Source: Sphingopyxis sp. DBS4 (GTDB taxonomy: Bacteria > Pseudomonadota > Alphaproteobacteria > Sphingomonadales > Sphingomonadaceae). Taken from it: a stretch of DNA of 64,000 nucleotides. The notes below the pieces were generated by a model. It did no database searches, was not told the origin of the DNA, and saw nothing but the letters and a program-made list of their open reading frames with translations. The stretch spans positions 3,111,001 through 3,175,000 of the forward strand of contig NZ_CP102384.1 in assembly GCF_024628865.1 (NCBI RefSeq), given 5' to 3'. Below are positions 20,336-29,084 of this stretch, one piece after another; position 1 is the stretch's first letter; every line of letters begins with the position of its first letter. Made by a program: the position numbers and the translations under genes.

Positions 20336-21135
20336 TCCGCAAAGTTCGGTTTCCTTTTCTCCATATGTGCCATCACCGCCTCCATCTGGTTGGGGGTGCG
20401 GATGACCTTGACCTGTTCGTCGCTTTCGGCCTGCAGGATTTCGGCGTCGCTGGCGTCGGCGAGCATGTTGCACAGCCGCTTGGCGCCGCGGATCGCATGC
20501 GGATTCTTGTTCGCGATCACCCGCGCGAGATCCAGCGCCTTCGCGAGCGGATCGTCGGAGACGTGCGTCGCGAAGCCGAGCAGCTTCGCCTCCGACCCTG
20601 AAAATTCGCGGTTGGTATAGATCATCTCGCGCAGCACATCGTCGGCGACCTGCGTCCGCCACAGCGCCATGCCTGCGACGTCGGGGACGAGGCCCCAGCG
20701 CATCTCCATGATCGCGAGGCGCGTGTCGGGATGGACGATGCGGATGTCGGCGGCGGCCATGATCTGGCTGCCCGCACCGAAGGCGACGCCGTGCACCGCC
20801 GCGATCACCGGCACCGGCAGTTCGCGCCAGCCCCACGCCGCATATTGGGCGTTGTTGACGATGCCCCTCGTGCGATCGGCCAGCGTTCCGCCCGCGCTGC
20901 TCGCGCCCGGATCACGCTCGGCGCTGAGGCTCGTAAGGTCGAGCCCGGCGCAAAAGGCGCGGCCCTCGCCCGACAGCACGACGACGCGCAGGCCTTGCTT
21001 GGCCTTCAATTCATCGATCGCCTCGGCAAGCGCCGACCACATTGCGGTGTCGAGCGCATTCATCTTGTCGGCACGGATCAGCCGGACGTCGGCGATGCCG
21101 TCCTCCAGCATGGTGATCGAGATACGGTCCTTCAT
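20332..21135 (-). CDS. Enoyl-CoA hydratase/isomerase (crotonase) family protein
   Basis: A 267-residue crotonase-fold protein. GEGRAFCAGLDL and PVPVIAAVHGVAFGAGSQ supply the two oxyanion-hole segments that hold a CoA thioester. DIRIVHPDTRLAIMEMRWGL follows, where the catalytic carboxylate is expected. Hydration or isomerisation of an enoyl-CoA is likely, but the exact substrate is open. The N-terminus reads MKDRISITMLEDG. It is the third gene of a leftward operon after an acyl-CoA synthetase and a DsbA-like isomerase; its start overlaps the stop of the latter (21132-21135), which points to beta-oxidation-like processing of an unusual acid. Confidence 0.9.
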   Translation of the reverse strand: MKDRISITMLEDGIADVRLIRADKMNALDTAMWSALAEAIDELKAKQGLRVVVLSGEGRAFCAGLDLTSLSAERDPGASSAGGTLADRTRGIVNNAQYAAWGWRELPVPVIAAVHGVAFGAGSQIMAAADIRIVHPDTRLAIMEMRWGLVPDVAGMALWRTQVADDVLREMIYTNREFSGSEAKLLGFATHVSDDPLAKALDLARVIANKNPHAIRGAKRLCNMLADASDAEILQAESDEQVKVIRTPNQMEAVMAHMEKRKPNFAD

Positions 21136-21749
21136 TCTGCTGTCCTTTTGAGCGCGGCCTCGACGAGCGGAAGCTGGTCGTTGCCGAAATACATATCGGT
21201 GTCGTCAACAAAGATCGTCGGCGAGCCATAGCCGCCGCGCGCAATCACCTCTTCGGTATTGGCGCGCAGCCGCGCCTTCACCGCGTCGCTGGTCGAGGCG
21301 GCACGGATCGCGGCGCCGTCGAGCCCGACGGCGTCCGCGGCGGCTTCGAGAACGCCCGGATCGTCGAGATTTTCCTGCCGGTCGAAATAGCTGGCGAACG
21401 CCGCCCCGGCAAAGCGGACGAGCGCGTCCTGATCCTCCTCGAGCGCGCAGCAGAAACGCATGGCGTGGATGCTCTTCGCCGGGTGCCACCTCGACGGAAA
21501 GTTCATCGGCACGCCGGCGAGCCGCGCCCAGTCCTTCAGCACCTTCCAGCTATGCTCCAAGCGGCGGTTGTCGGTCTGCTCGCGCGCGGCATAAACGGCC
21601 GGGTTGACCGCGTTGAACACCCCGCCGACGAGGATCGGGCGCCAGGTCGCGCTCGCCCCGGTGCGTTCGAGCACGCCGGGCAGATTGTGGAAGGCCAGAC
21701 AGGTCCACGGGCTCGACAGGTCGAAGAAAAATTCGACGCGCGCGGTCAT
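21132..21749 (-). CDS. 2-hydroxychromene-2-carboxylate isomerase-like DsbA-family protein
   Basis: A 205-residue thioredoxin-fold protein of the HCCA isomerase / kappa-class GST type. FFFDLSSPWTCLAFHNLP is the usual first strand with the Ser where glutathione is activated. GYGSPTIFVDDTDMYFGNDQL is the C-terminal part with the cis-proline. Family members carry out glutathione-dependent cis-trans isomerisation in aromatic breakdown, but many paralogues do other tasks. ATG 21749 is chosen because it overlaps the acyl-CoA synthetase stop (ATGA). Co-expression with CoA-ligase and crotonase suggests a CoA-bound substrate. Confidence 0.87.
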   Translation of the reverse strand: MTARVEFFFDLSSPWTCLAFHNLPGVLERTGASATWRPILVGGVFNAVNPAVYAAREQTDNRRLEHSWKVLKDWARLAGVPMNFPSRWHPAKSIHAMRFCCALEEDQDALVRFAGAAFASYFDRQENLDDPGVLEAAADAVGLDGAAIRAASTSDAVKARLRANTEEVIARGGYGSPTIFVDDTDMYFGNDQLPLVEAALKRTAE

Positions 21750-23278
21750 GCCCCCGCCTTCGCCTTTTCCCAATATTGGTCGCGCAGCAGCCTTTTGTAG
21801 AGCTTGCCGGTGTCGTGGCGCGGCAGCGCCTCCATGAAATCGATCCGGCGCGGGATCTTCACCCCCGACAATTTCTCGCGTGCATAGGCCATGAGTTCGT
21901 CGCGGAAGGCGTCGGTCGCGTCGGCCATGTCGGCGGGCTGGACGACCGCGATCACCTCCTCGCCCATCTCCTCGTGCGGGCCGCCGACGATCGCGACGTC
22001 GGCGACCTTCGGGTGCGTGACGAGATGATTCTCGATCTCCTGCGGATAGATGTTCACCCCGCCCGAGATGATCATGAAGCTCTTGCGATCGGTGAGATAG
22101 AGGAAGCCGTCTTCGTCGAGCTTGCCGACATCGCCCAGTGTCGACCAACCCCGCGAATTGCGGCTGGAGGCGGTCTTTTCGGGGTCGTCGTGGTATTCGA
22201 ACAGGCTGTCGCTTTCGAAGAAGACCGCGCCCTCCTCGCCCACGGGCACTTCGGTTTCATTGTCCTCGCCGACGATATGAACGACGCCGTTGATCGCGCG
22301 GCCGACGGTGCCCTTGTGCGCGAGCCAGTCCTGGCTGCTCGCGAAGGTCATGCCATTGCCTTCGGAGCCCGCATAATATTCGAGCAGCACCGGTCCCCAC
22401 CAGTCGATCATCGCCTGCTTGACCGGCACCGGGCACGGCGCCGCGGCGTGGATCGCGCTTTTCATCGAGGTCACGTCATATTGCGCGCGAATGTCGTCGG
22501 GCAATTTCAGCATCCGCACGAAATGCGTCGGCACGAACTGCGCCGCGTTGCAGCGATAATGCTGGATCGCCGCAAGCGCGCCCTCGGGATCGAATTTCTT
22601 CATCAGGATGACGGTGCCGCCGAGCCGCTGGATCGTCATCGACCAGCGCAGCGGCGCGGCGTGATAGAGCGGCGCGGGCGACAGATAGACGCTGTCGGCG
22701 TTGATTCCGAACGCCGCCGAGGCGAGCATGACGAGGCTGTTCGCCGCGTCGATCGCCTGCTCCTCGGGCAGCGGAACCTTGACGCCCTTCGGCCGGCCCG
22801 TCGTCCCCGACGAATAGAGCATGTCGACCCCGGCGCGCTCGTCGGCGATGCGCTCCGCGGGCATCGTCGCCAGTTCGTCCTCGATCTTCGGCCAGCCCGC
22901 TATGTCGCCGCCCATCGCATAGCGGGTGATCTTCGTCGTGAGCTGCTGCGCCGCGGCCGCGAGACTCGCCGAGACGACGAGCATCTTCGCGCCCGAATTT
23001 TCGAGAATATAGTCGGTCTCGTCCTGCGTCAGCCGCGACGAGATGCAGACATAGCGCAGCCCCGCGCGCTGCGCGCCCCACGTCAGCCCGTAATAATGCG
23101 GCGTATTGTCGAGCATGAAGGCGACGACATCCTCATGCCCGAGCCCATGTGCGCGAAACATCTGCGCGGCGCGATTCGAGGCCGCATCGAGTTCGGCATA
23201 GCTGATCGCCTCGCCGGTTTCGGCGACGATGACCGCGGGCTTGTCGGGATGGGTGGCGGCGTGAACTGAGGGGTGCAT
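21746..23278 (-). CDS. Acyl-CoA synthetase (AMP-forming)
   Basis: A 510-residue ANL-superfamily ligase. The phosphate-binding loop YSSGTTGRPKGVKVP and the adenine motif LEYYAGSEGNGM are intact. GWSTLGDVGKLDEDGFLYL and DRKSFMIISGGVNIYPQEIE mark the hinge. GKLYKRLLRDQYW near the C-terminus supplies the catalytic Lys. It activates a carboxylic acid to acyl-AMP and then acyl-CoA. The start MHPSVHAATH at 23278 has GGAGAGATCG upstream. It heads a three-gene operon with the DsbA-like and crotonase genes. The substrate cannot be read from sequence; a fatty or steroid-side-chain acid is as likely as an aryl acid. Confidence 0.92.
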   Translation of the reverse strand: MHPSVHAATHPDKPAVIVAETGEAISYAELDAASNRAAQMFRAHGLGHEDVVAFMLDNTPHYYGLTWGAQRAGLRYVCISSRLTQDETDYILENSGAKMLVVSASLAAAAQQLTTKITRYAMGGDIAGWPKIEDELATMPAERIADERAGVDMLYSSGTTGRPKGVKVPLPEEQAIDAANSLVMLASAAFGINADSVYLSPAPLYHAAPLRWSMTIQRLGGTVILMKKFDPEGALAAIQHYRCNAAQFVPTHFVRMLKLPDDIRAQYDVTSMKSAIHAAAPCPVPVKQAMIDWWGPVLLEYYAGSEGNGMTFASSQDWLAHKGTVGRAINGVVHIVGEDNETEVPVGEEGAVFFESDSLFEYHDDPEKTASSRNSRGWSTLGDVGKLDEDGFLYLTDRKSFMIISGGVNIYPQEIENHLVTHPKVADVAIVGGPHEEMGEEVIAVVQPADMADATDAFRDELMAYAREKLSGVKIPRRIDFMEALPRHDTGKLYKRLLRDQYWEKAKAGA

Positions 23279-23635
23279 CGGGCGATCTCTCCAAGGGCTC
23301 GTTGGTATGTTATGTCCAAGACCCGTAGCAAACTGAAACTTTCGGTCAAGCGAGCGGGAGCCAACGGGAGCGCGCGCGGTCAAGATGCGTCAAATCATGG
23401 CGCAAGATCGGGGCGTTCGCGTCCCCACCTCCGGCCTTCGCGTGCAAGCGGGAACCCGGCGACGCGAACGACCAGCGCGGCCGCGTTGCATCCCGAGGGC
23501 GCGGGCCGCGCACTCCTTCTTCTTCGCGCCTTTGCGCCTTTGCGTGAGATTTCCCGGTTTCACGCGGAGGCGCGAAGACGCTGGCCCCCCGCCTTCGCGG
23601 GGGTGACGGGGAGAGACGGGGGCGACGAAAAAAGA
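23279..23635. other. 357-bp gene-free region with repeat remnants
   Basis: Between the acyl-CoA synthetase start and the helix-turn-helix gene I see no plausible gene. It holds an inverted repeat at about 23522-23579 and a GCGAAGGCGGG-type fragment at about 23586-23613. The first 60 bases should contain the promoter of the leftward acyl-CoA synthetase operon, though no clear -10/-35 pair stands out. Confidence 0.7.
23522..23579. repeat. Inverted repeat related to the 3.4-3.6 kb element
   Basis: CTTCGCGCC...TTGCGTGAGA on one side and TTCACGCGGAGGCGCGAAG on the other form an imperfect hairpin. The composition is close to the GCGGAGACGCGGAG arms at 3396-3607. Confidence 0.6.
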
Positions 23636-24655
23636 TCAGGCGCCGGCTGCCCTGCGCGGGTTCGCACTTTCCGGCGCCGGATCGTTGGCGGGGTCGGGGA
23701 GGCCGAAGAAGGCGCGTCGGGCGGCTTCGCCGGCGCGGCGCAAGGGGGCATGGGCCTCGGCGACGGCGGCTTCCCACGCGTCCTCCTCGTCGGGGTCGAG
23801 CGAGCGCTCATAATCCTCGTCGCCGAACCGGCCTTCCTCGATGCCGAGATAGTCGTCGGGGGGCGGGAAATTGGTGCGCAGGTCGCCGGTGACATCGTCG
23901 TGCCAGACGGTCATCGCCGCGGCCTCCTCCTCGGGGGTCGGCCCCTCTTCGTCGGCGCCTGCGGTCTCGTCGCCGGGATCGGCGGAAAACCGCGCAACTT
24001 CATTCGCGATTGCGGTGCCCTGCCACAGCGCGGCAAGCGGGTTGGCGCGATTGTCGCGGCCCGCGAGCCAGAGCGCCAGCGCGGCGGGCAGACCCTCCGT
24101 CGGGCCAGCCGCGGGTGCGGGGTCGGCGCCGGCGCCGGGTTCGCCGTCGGGCGCCGCTTCGGCCGGTGCGGCGGCGGTGCGCGCGGCCTCGGCGGCATCG
24201 AAGAGCGAGAGGAAGCCCGGCCAGTCGCCGGCGATGACCTGCGCCAGCATCTCCTCGCCCGCCCGCGCGCGGGTCTCGACCATCTTGTCGAGCCGCGCGA
24301 GCATCGCGAGGCCGAGGCGGCTGTCGATGCGGCGGCGTTTAGTGAGGCTGCGGTCCTCCTCGCGCATCACGGTGGTCATCTCGTCATGCCCCCAGATCGC
24401 GCGGTCGAGCAATTCGTCGACGAGCCGCCCGCGCGCGATCAGCAGCGCCGCCGCGCAGCCGAGCCGGAACGCCGCGCCCTCGGGCCGCTGCCTCAGCTGA
24501 TAGACGGCGGACGGCGACATGCCGACCTTTGCCGCGGAGATCTTCACCGAGCCGTTGGTGGCGAAGGCCTCCAGAAACTCGCGCTGCAGCGAGGGCGTCC
24601 AGTGGTAGCTGGACGGGGCGGGGATATGCGCGGGGTTGCAGGGTGTGTCGTCCAT
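23636..24655 (-). CDS. Hypothetical helix-turn-helix protein with acidic C-terminus
   Basis: A 339-residue protein with no named family that I recognise. The N-terminal 60 residues contain WTPSLQREFLEAFATNGSV followed by SAAKVGMSPSAVYQLRQRPEG, a helix-turn-helix as in homeodomain-like or small-terminase proteins. Residues 60-140 are helical and basic (LTKRRRIDSRLGLAMLARLD). The middle is an Ala/Pro/Glu-rich linker, and the rest is strongly acidic (DEEGPTPEEEAAA, DPDEEDAWEAAVAEAH). It is monocistronic between two repeats. Its plan is similar to the gene at 8730-9347. It may be a sphingomonad-specific DNA-binding protein; function is unknown. Confidence 0.7.
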   Translation of the reverse strand: MDDTPCNPAHIPAPSSYHWTPSLQREFLEAFATNGSVKISAAKVGMSPSAVYQLRQRPEGAAFRLGCAAALLIARGRLVDELLDRAIWGHDEMTTVMREEDRSLTKRRRIDSRLGLAMLARLDKMVETRARAGEEMLAQVIAGDWPGFLSLFDAAEAARTAAAPAEAAPDGEPGAGADPAPAAGPTEGLPAALALWLAGRDNRANPLAALWQGTAIANEVARFSADPGDETAGADEEGPTPEEEAAAMTVWHDDVTGDLRTNFPPPDDYLGIEEGRFGDEDYERSLDPDEEDAWEAAVAEAHAPLRRAGEAARRAFFGLPDPANDPAPESANPRRAAGA

Positions 24656-24763
24656 CGGTTCGTCCTTTTGGTCAGGTGAAACTGATCGAATGAACCATAT
24701 GGGTACAATGTAGGAAAGGGGGCGGCGGTCCTATTTCGACCGGAAGCCGATCTACCTTATGTT

Positions 24764-24840
24764 GTCATTCCCGCGAAAGCGGGAACCCAGGGTGGCATCG
24801 GCCGATGCACGCTCTGGGTTCCCGCTTTCGCGGGAATGAC
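24764..24840. repeat. 77-bp palindrome, copy A
   Basis: The left arm starts GTCATTCCCGCGAAAGCGGG and the right arm ends in its exact complement; a variable loop (24791-24813) lies between. The same length and same arms, with a different loop, recur at 35382-35458. Confidence 0.9.
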
Positions 24841-24895
24841 GAAAATTAGGAAGGGGCCGCTCTCCGCCCCAAAAGCCGACATCCAGCATCTCTAA

Positions 24896-25414
24896 TTACG
24901 CCAGCCCCGCTGCCTGCACCGCCGCGAGCGCGCTTTCCAGTCGCGCATCGCCGTCGCCCTCGACCCACGCCCACGGCAGCTTCCGCCGGTCGAGCTCGGC
25001 GAGGGCGACGTCCATGAACTGACGGCGCGCGAGGTCGCTGCCGAAGAGGCGGGTGCCGTCCTCCTGCCACGGCAGGTCCATCGCGGGGACGAGATAGAGG
25101 TCGGCGGTGCCCATCCACGCGTCGATTTCGGGCAGGCGGCGGCCGAGCAGCATGATCGCCCATGCCTGCGTCATCAGCGGGTCGGTGTCCGAAATCAGCC
25201 ATTCGGGCTTTTGCGCCAGCGCGTCCTGCGTCGCCGCGACATGGCCGTGGAAAATCGCGAGCAACGCGGCCTCGTCGAACTCGGTGCCGTTCGCCTCGGC
25301 CCAGGTGCGGCCATATTCGGGGACGACCAGCGCGCCGAGGCGCGCGGCGAGGCGCGGCGCGAGCGTCGACTTGCCGGTGCTTTCGGCGCCGTGGAGGCAG
25401 ATGTGGCGGGTCAT
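24896..25414 (-). CDS. P-loop kinase of the NadR type, probable ribosylnicotinamide kinase
   Basis: A 172-residue AAA_28 / NadR-like P-loop protein. HGAESTGKSTLAPRLA is the Walker A loop at residues 8-23. PEYGRTWAEANG and ISDTDPLMTQAWAIM are the conserved segments that bind substrate in the kinase domain of NadR. It would phosphorylate nicotinamide riboside to NMN. The adenylyltransferase and DNA-binding parts of enterobacterial NadR are absent. ATG 25414 overlaps the pnuC stop (ATGA), and that pairing with the NR transporter is the main support for the substrate. Confidence 0.85.
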   Translation of the reverse strand: MTRHICLHGAESTGKSTLAPRLAARLGALVVPEYGRTWAEANGTEFDEAALLAIFHGHVAATQDALAQKPEWLISDTDPLMTQAWAIMLLGRRLPEIDAWMGTADLYLVPAMDLPWQEDGTRLFGSDLARRQFMDVALAELDRRKLPWAWVEGDGDARLESALAAVQAAGLA

Positions 25415-25980
25415 GCCGGCGCCGTACCCGCCGCCGCCGCGCGGCGCCACTGGATCAGCCCGTCGATCGACAGGCCGAGCAGCACGACATAGACCGCGCT
25501 GGTCGCATAGAGGCCGCGCCACGCGAACAGGGGCACCGCGATCAGATCGACGAAAATCCAGAGGAACCAGCTTTCGACGCGGCGGCGCGCGAGCAGCCAT
25601 TGCGCGGTGATGCTGGCCATCGCGATCGCGCCGTCGATCCACGGCGCCGCCGCGTCGGTGTAGCGATGCATCGCGGCGCTCCAGCCGATCCACGCGGCGA
25701 CGGTCGCGCCGCCCCAGACCCAGCGCGCACGCGCGCCCATCCAGCCGACGGGAATGCCGCTGTCCTGCCGCGCGCGAACCCAGGCGAACAGGCCGTAAAG
25801 GTTGAGCACAAGGAAAAAGCCCTGGAGCAGCATGTCGCTGTAGAGCTTCGCTTCATAGAAGACGAAGGCGTAGAGCGTCACCGCGACGAGCGCGAAGGGA
25901 TAGTTCCAGACGCTGCGCAGCGCGACGAGCGCGACGTTGATCAGCACGAAGGCCGCTGCGATCCATTCGAGCTGGCTCAC
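25411..25980 (-). CDS. pnuC: PnuC-family nicotinamide riboside transporter
   Basis: A 189-residue membrane protein with seven hydrophobic segments. The PnuC hallmarks SVWNYPFALVAVTLYAFVF near the N-terminus and ESWFLWIFVDLIAVPLF near residue 140 are clear. PnuC carries nicotinamide riboside down its gradient, driven by the kinase that traps it; that kinase is encoded next in the operon. The start is GTG at 25980, overlapping the crtB stop as GTGA. The C-terminal WRRAAAAGTAPA is cytoplasmic. No NadQ or NiaR-type operator was seen. Confidence 0.93.
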   Translation of the reverse strand: MSQLEWIAAAFVLINVALVALRSVWNYPFALVAVTLYAFVFYEAKLYSDMLLQGFFLVLNLYGLFAWVRARQDSGIPVGWMGARARWVWGGATVAAWIGWSAAMHRYTDAAAPWIDGAIAMASITAQWLLARRRVESWFLWIFVDLIAVPLFAWRGLYATSAVYVVLLGLSIDGLIQWRRAAAAGTAPA

Positions 25981-26939
25981 GTCGCCGCCCCGTCATGGCG
26001 CGGGCGCGTCCACAGGCCGTCGCGGCTGATCCGCCGTTGCGGCGGACGGCGGAGCACCGACCAGCCGGCGCGCGCGACCCATCCCAATTTGGCGAAGAGC
26101 GAGCTCGCGGCGCGATGATCCCACGCATGGTCGCCGCGCGCGCGCACCTCGCGCGCGATGTCGCCATAGATGCCCGCCGCCGCGAGCACCGCCCAGCGGC
26201 TGCGCGGGCCGAGCTTGCGCGCGCCCCAGCGCGCCGACGCCTCGTAATCCGCCGCCATTTCCGACAACCATTTCGCCATCACCGAAAGGCGCGGACGAAA
26301 GGCGGGGTGCATGTGCTGGCCCGGCGGAATATCGAGCTCGACCATCCATTCGACCGGCAGGTAGCAGCGGTCGGCGGCCGCATCCTCGGCAATGTCGCGC
26401 GCGATATTGGCGAGCTGGAACGAGATGCCGAGATCGGAGGCGCGGTCGAGCATCGTTTCGTCCCCGGGATCGATTCCCATGACGAGCGCCATCGCAACCC
26501 CGACCGCGCCCGCGACATGATAGCAATAGCGCAGCAGATCGGCCTCGCTGCGCGGCCGCCAATCGTCGGCGTCGAGTTCGAAGCCCGCGATGATGTCGTC
26601 GATGATCGCGCGCGGTATGGCGACGTCGGTCAGCAGCAGGCCGAGCGCGTCGAAGGCGGGATCGCCGGTGACCTCTTTGGCATAGGCGCGGCCGGTCAGC
26701 GCGCGAATCCTGCCGATCGCCGCCGCGGCATCGTGTCCCGGCACCATCGCGCCGCCATGATCCTGCCCGTCGGTCAGATCGTCGGCGGCGCGGCACCAGG
26801 CATAGAGCAGCCAGACGCGCTCGCGCGTGACGCGGTCGAACAGCCGACTGGCGAGCGCGAAACTCTTCGAGCCCTTCGCGATGCTGTCATGCGCAAAGCC
26901 GTGCAGGGCCTGTGCGTCATAGCCCCCCGCATCTGTCAT
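25977..26939 (-). CDS. crtB: Phytoene synthase
   Basis: A 320-residue squalene/phytoene synthase that condenses two geranylgeranyl diphosphates to phytoene, the first committed carotenoid step. The two Asp-rich metal sites are present: RAADDLTDG (about residue 50) and NIARDIAEDAAADR (about 180). KSFALASRLF, near residue 24, and CYLPVEWM are also typical. It starts inside the previous stop (TAATG, with the LOG gene) and ends on the pnuC GTG start. crtI and crtY lie just upstream on the same strand beyond the LOG gene and a repeat, so the pathway genes are split by two unrelated ones. Confidence 0.93.
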   Translation of the reverse strand: MTDAGGYDAQALHGFAHDSIAKGSKSFALASRLFDRVTRERVWLLYAWCRAADDLTDGQDHGGAMVPGHDAAAAIGRIRALTGRAYAKEVTGDPAFDALGLLLTDVAIPRAIIDDIIAGFELDADDWRPRSEADLLRYCYHVAGAVGVAMALVMGIDPGDETMLDRASDLGISFQLANIARDIAEDAAADRCYLPVEWMVELDIPPGQHMHPAFRPRLSVMAKWLSEMAADYEASARWGARKLGPRSRWAVLAAAGIYGDIAREVRARGDHAWDHRAASSLFAKLGWVARAGWSVLRRPPQRRISRDGLWTRPRHDGAAT

Positions 26940-27520
26940 TACAGATCGTCGGCCTTCATCGCGAAGATCGGTTCGTGCGGCTGATAGGCCGCCATCTTGT
27001 CGAGCAGTTCGTCGATCCCGGCGTCGACGATCATGATCCCGGCGTGCGCGGGGCGGATGAAGCCGACCTCGATCATGCGGCGGTTGAAAGCAATCAGATC
27101 GTTGTAGAAGCCCGCCGCGTTGAGCAGGCCCACGGGCTTTGCATGATAGCCGAGCTGCGCCCAACTGATCGCTTCCCACAATTCGTCCATCGTGCCGACG
27201 CCGCCGGGGATGGTGAGGAAGCCGTCGCTGAGGTCGGTGAACATCCGTTTGCGTTCGTGCATCCCCGAAACGACATGGAGTTCGGTGACGCCGCGATGCG
27301 CGATCTCGGTCCCGACGAGCGCATCTGGGATCACCCCGATCACCTCGCCGCCCGCCTCCAGCGCGCTGTCGGCGACCGCGCCCATCAGCCCGAGCCGGCC
27401 GCCGCCATAGACGACGCCGATGCCGCGCGTCGCCAGCGTGCGGCCGACGTGGCGCGCGGTTTCGATATAGATCGGATCGTCGGGGGTCGCGGACCCGCAA
27501 TAGACGGCAAGGCGTTTCAT
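26939..27520 (-). CDS. LOG-family nucleotide 5'-phosphoribohydrolase (TIGR00730)
   Basis: A 193-residue Rossmann-like protein. VYCGSATPDDPIY at the N-terminus, YGGGRLGLMGAVA and the catalytic PGGVGTMDELWEAIS (about 100-114) are the full LOG signature. The family releases base from nucleoside 5'-monophosphates; plant and Corynebacterium members make active cytokinin, whereas in most proteobacteria the role is nucleotide housekeeping. It is the first gene of the unit LOG-crtB-pnuC-kinase, all with overlapping ends, so it may be part of nucleotide or NAD salvage along with the NR genes. Confidence 0.92.
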   Translation of the reverse strand: MKRLAVYCGSATPDDPIYIETARHVGRTLATRGIGVVYGGGRLGLMGAVADSALEAGGEVIGVIPDALVGTEIAHRGVTELHVVSGMHERKRMFTDLSDGFLTIPGGVGTMDELWEAISWAQLGYHAKPVGLLNAAGFYNDLIAFNRRMIEVGFIRPAHAGIMIVDAGIDELLDKMAAYQPHEPIFAMKADDL

Positions 27521-27540
27521 CTCGTCACTCTGTTCCTGTT

Positions 27541-27595
27541 CGTCACCCCCGCGAAGGCGGGGTCCAGCTGGATTCCCGCCTTCGCGGGAATGACG
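27541..27595. repeat. Inverted repeat between crtI and the LOG gene
   Basis: CGTCACCCCCGCGAAGGCGG and TTCCCGCCTTCGCGGGAATG form an imperfect palindrome of the GCGAAGGCGGG family. It fills the 88-bp gap and could separate transcription of crtY-crtI from LOG-crtB. Confidence 0.85.
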
Positions 27596-27608
27596 GGAAA
27601 GTAAAGGG

Positions 27609-29084
27609 CTAGCCGCTTTCCAGCATCAAAGCGGCGGTCGCCTTCGCGCTTCCGACCACCCCCGGAATCCCCGCACCGGGATGCGTCCCCGCGCCGACGA
27701 AGTAAAGATTCGAAATCCGGTCGTCGCGATTATGCGCCCGGAAATACGCGCTCTGCCGCAACAAAGGCTCGAGGCTGAACGCGCTGCCGAGATGCGCCGA
27801 CAGGTCGCGGCCGAAATCGGCGGGCGTATAATGGAAGCGCGTGACGAGCCGGGCGCGGAGGCCCGGCAGGACGCGGCGCTCGACCTCTTCCAATATCGCA
27901 TCGGCGAAGCGCGCGCCGAACGCGCCGTCCCAGTCGGCCTGCGCCTTGCCGAGATGCGCGACGGGGGCGAGTGCGTAAAAGGTCGCGTGACCTTCGGGCG
28001 CCATGCCGCGATCGGTCGCGCTCGGGTGATGCAGATAGAGCGAGAAGTCTTCGGGCACGACGCCGCCGTAGATGTCGCGCAGCAGCCCCTTGTAGCGGGG
28101 GCCGAACAATATGCTGTGATGCGCGATGCCGGGATAGTCGCCCTTTACCCCGAAATGGACGACGAACAGCGACGGCGACCAACGCCTCCGCGTCAGACCG
28201 CGCGCGACCTTGCCCCCGCGCGGATGCCCGGCGAGCAGGTCGCGGTAGCTGTGCATCAGGTCGCCGTTGCAGGCCACCATGTCGGCCTCGCCATGCCAGC
28301 CACCCAGCGTCCGGGCGCCGGTTACGCGGTCGCCCGCCGTCTCGATCGCGGCGACCGGATCGCCGAGGCGCAAGCTGCCGCCGAGCCGCTCGAACAAGCG
28401 CACCATCCCCGACACCAGCGCATTGGTCCCGCCGCGCGCCCACCAGACGCCGCCCTGCTTCTCGATCGTGTGGATCAGCGCATAGATGGCGCTGGTCGTC
28501 ATCGGATTGCCGCCCACCAGCAGCGTATGGAACGACAGAGCCTGCCGCAGCCGTTCGTCCTTCACATAAGAGGATACGACTGCATAGACGCTGCGCCACG
28601 CCCGATATTTCATCAGCGCGGGCGCCGCGCGGACCATCGAGGCGAAGTCGAGGAAGGCGACCGCGCCGAGCCGGACATAGCCCTGCTCATAGACGCCCTT
28701 CGAATAGGCGAGGAAGCGATCGTAGCCCGCGATGTCTTCGGGATTCAGCTTCGCGATTTCGGCGCGGAGCGCGGCCTCGTCGTTGGAATAGTCGAAGCGC
28801 GATCCATCGGGCCAGTCGAGCCGGTAGAAGGGCATCACAGGCATCAGATCGACGTCGCGCGCCATGTCCTGCCCGCTCAGCGCCCAAAGCTCGCTGAGGC
28901 ACGGCGGATCGGTGATCACCGTCGGTCCGGCGTCGAAGGTGAAGCCCTCGCGGGTCCAGTGGTAGGCGCGTCCGCCCGGCTTGTCGCGCGCCTCGACGAT
29001 CGTCGTTTCGATGCCCGCCGACTGGAGCCGGATCGCGAGCGCGAGCCCGCCGAAGCCCGCGCCGATGACGATCGCGCGCTTCAT
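27609..29084 (-). CDS. crtI: Phytoene desaturase
   Basis: A 491-residue FAD-dependent CrtI-type desaturase that turns phytoene into lycopene. The dinucleotide fold AIVIGAGFGGLALAIRLQ opens the protein, followed by PGGRAYHWTREGFTFDAGPT broken at residues 36-55. The C-terminal signature YFVGAGTHPGAGIPGVVGSA carries the second FAD contact. The length is normal. ATG 29084 overlaps the crtY stop (ATGA), so the two are coupled. The number of desaturation steps cannot be told from sequence, but a neighbouring lycopene cyclase fits four. Confidence 0.95.
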   Translation of the reverse strand: MKRAIVIGAGFGGLALAIRLQSAGIETTIVEARDKPGGRAYHWTREGFTFDAGPTVITDPPCLSELWALSGQDMARDVDLMPVMPFYRLDWPDGSRFDYSNDEAALRAEIAKLNPEDIAGYDRFLAYSKGVYEQGYVRLGAVAFLDFASMVRAAPALMKYRAWRSVYAVVSSYVKDERLRQALSFHTLLVGGNPMTTSAIYALIHTIEKQGGVWWARGGTNALVSGMVRLFERLGGSLRLGDPVAAIETAGDRVTGARTLGGWHGEADMVACNGDLMHSYRDLLAGHPRGGKVARGLTRRRWSPSLFVVHFGVKGDYPGIAHHSILFGPRYKGLLRDIYGGVVPEDFSLYLHHPSATDRGMAPEGHATFYALAPVAHLGKAQADWDGAFGARFADAILEEVERRVLPGLRARLVTRFHYTPADFGRDLSAHLGSAFSLEPLLRQSAYFRAHNRDDRISNLYFVGAGTHPGAGIPGVVGSAKATAALMLESG

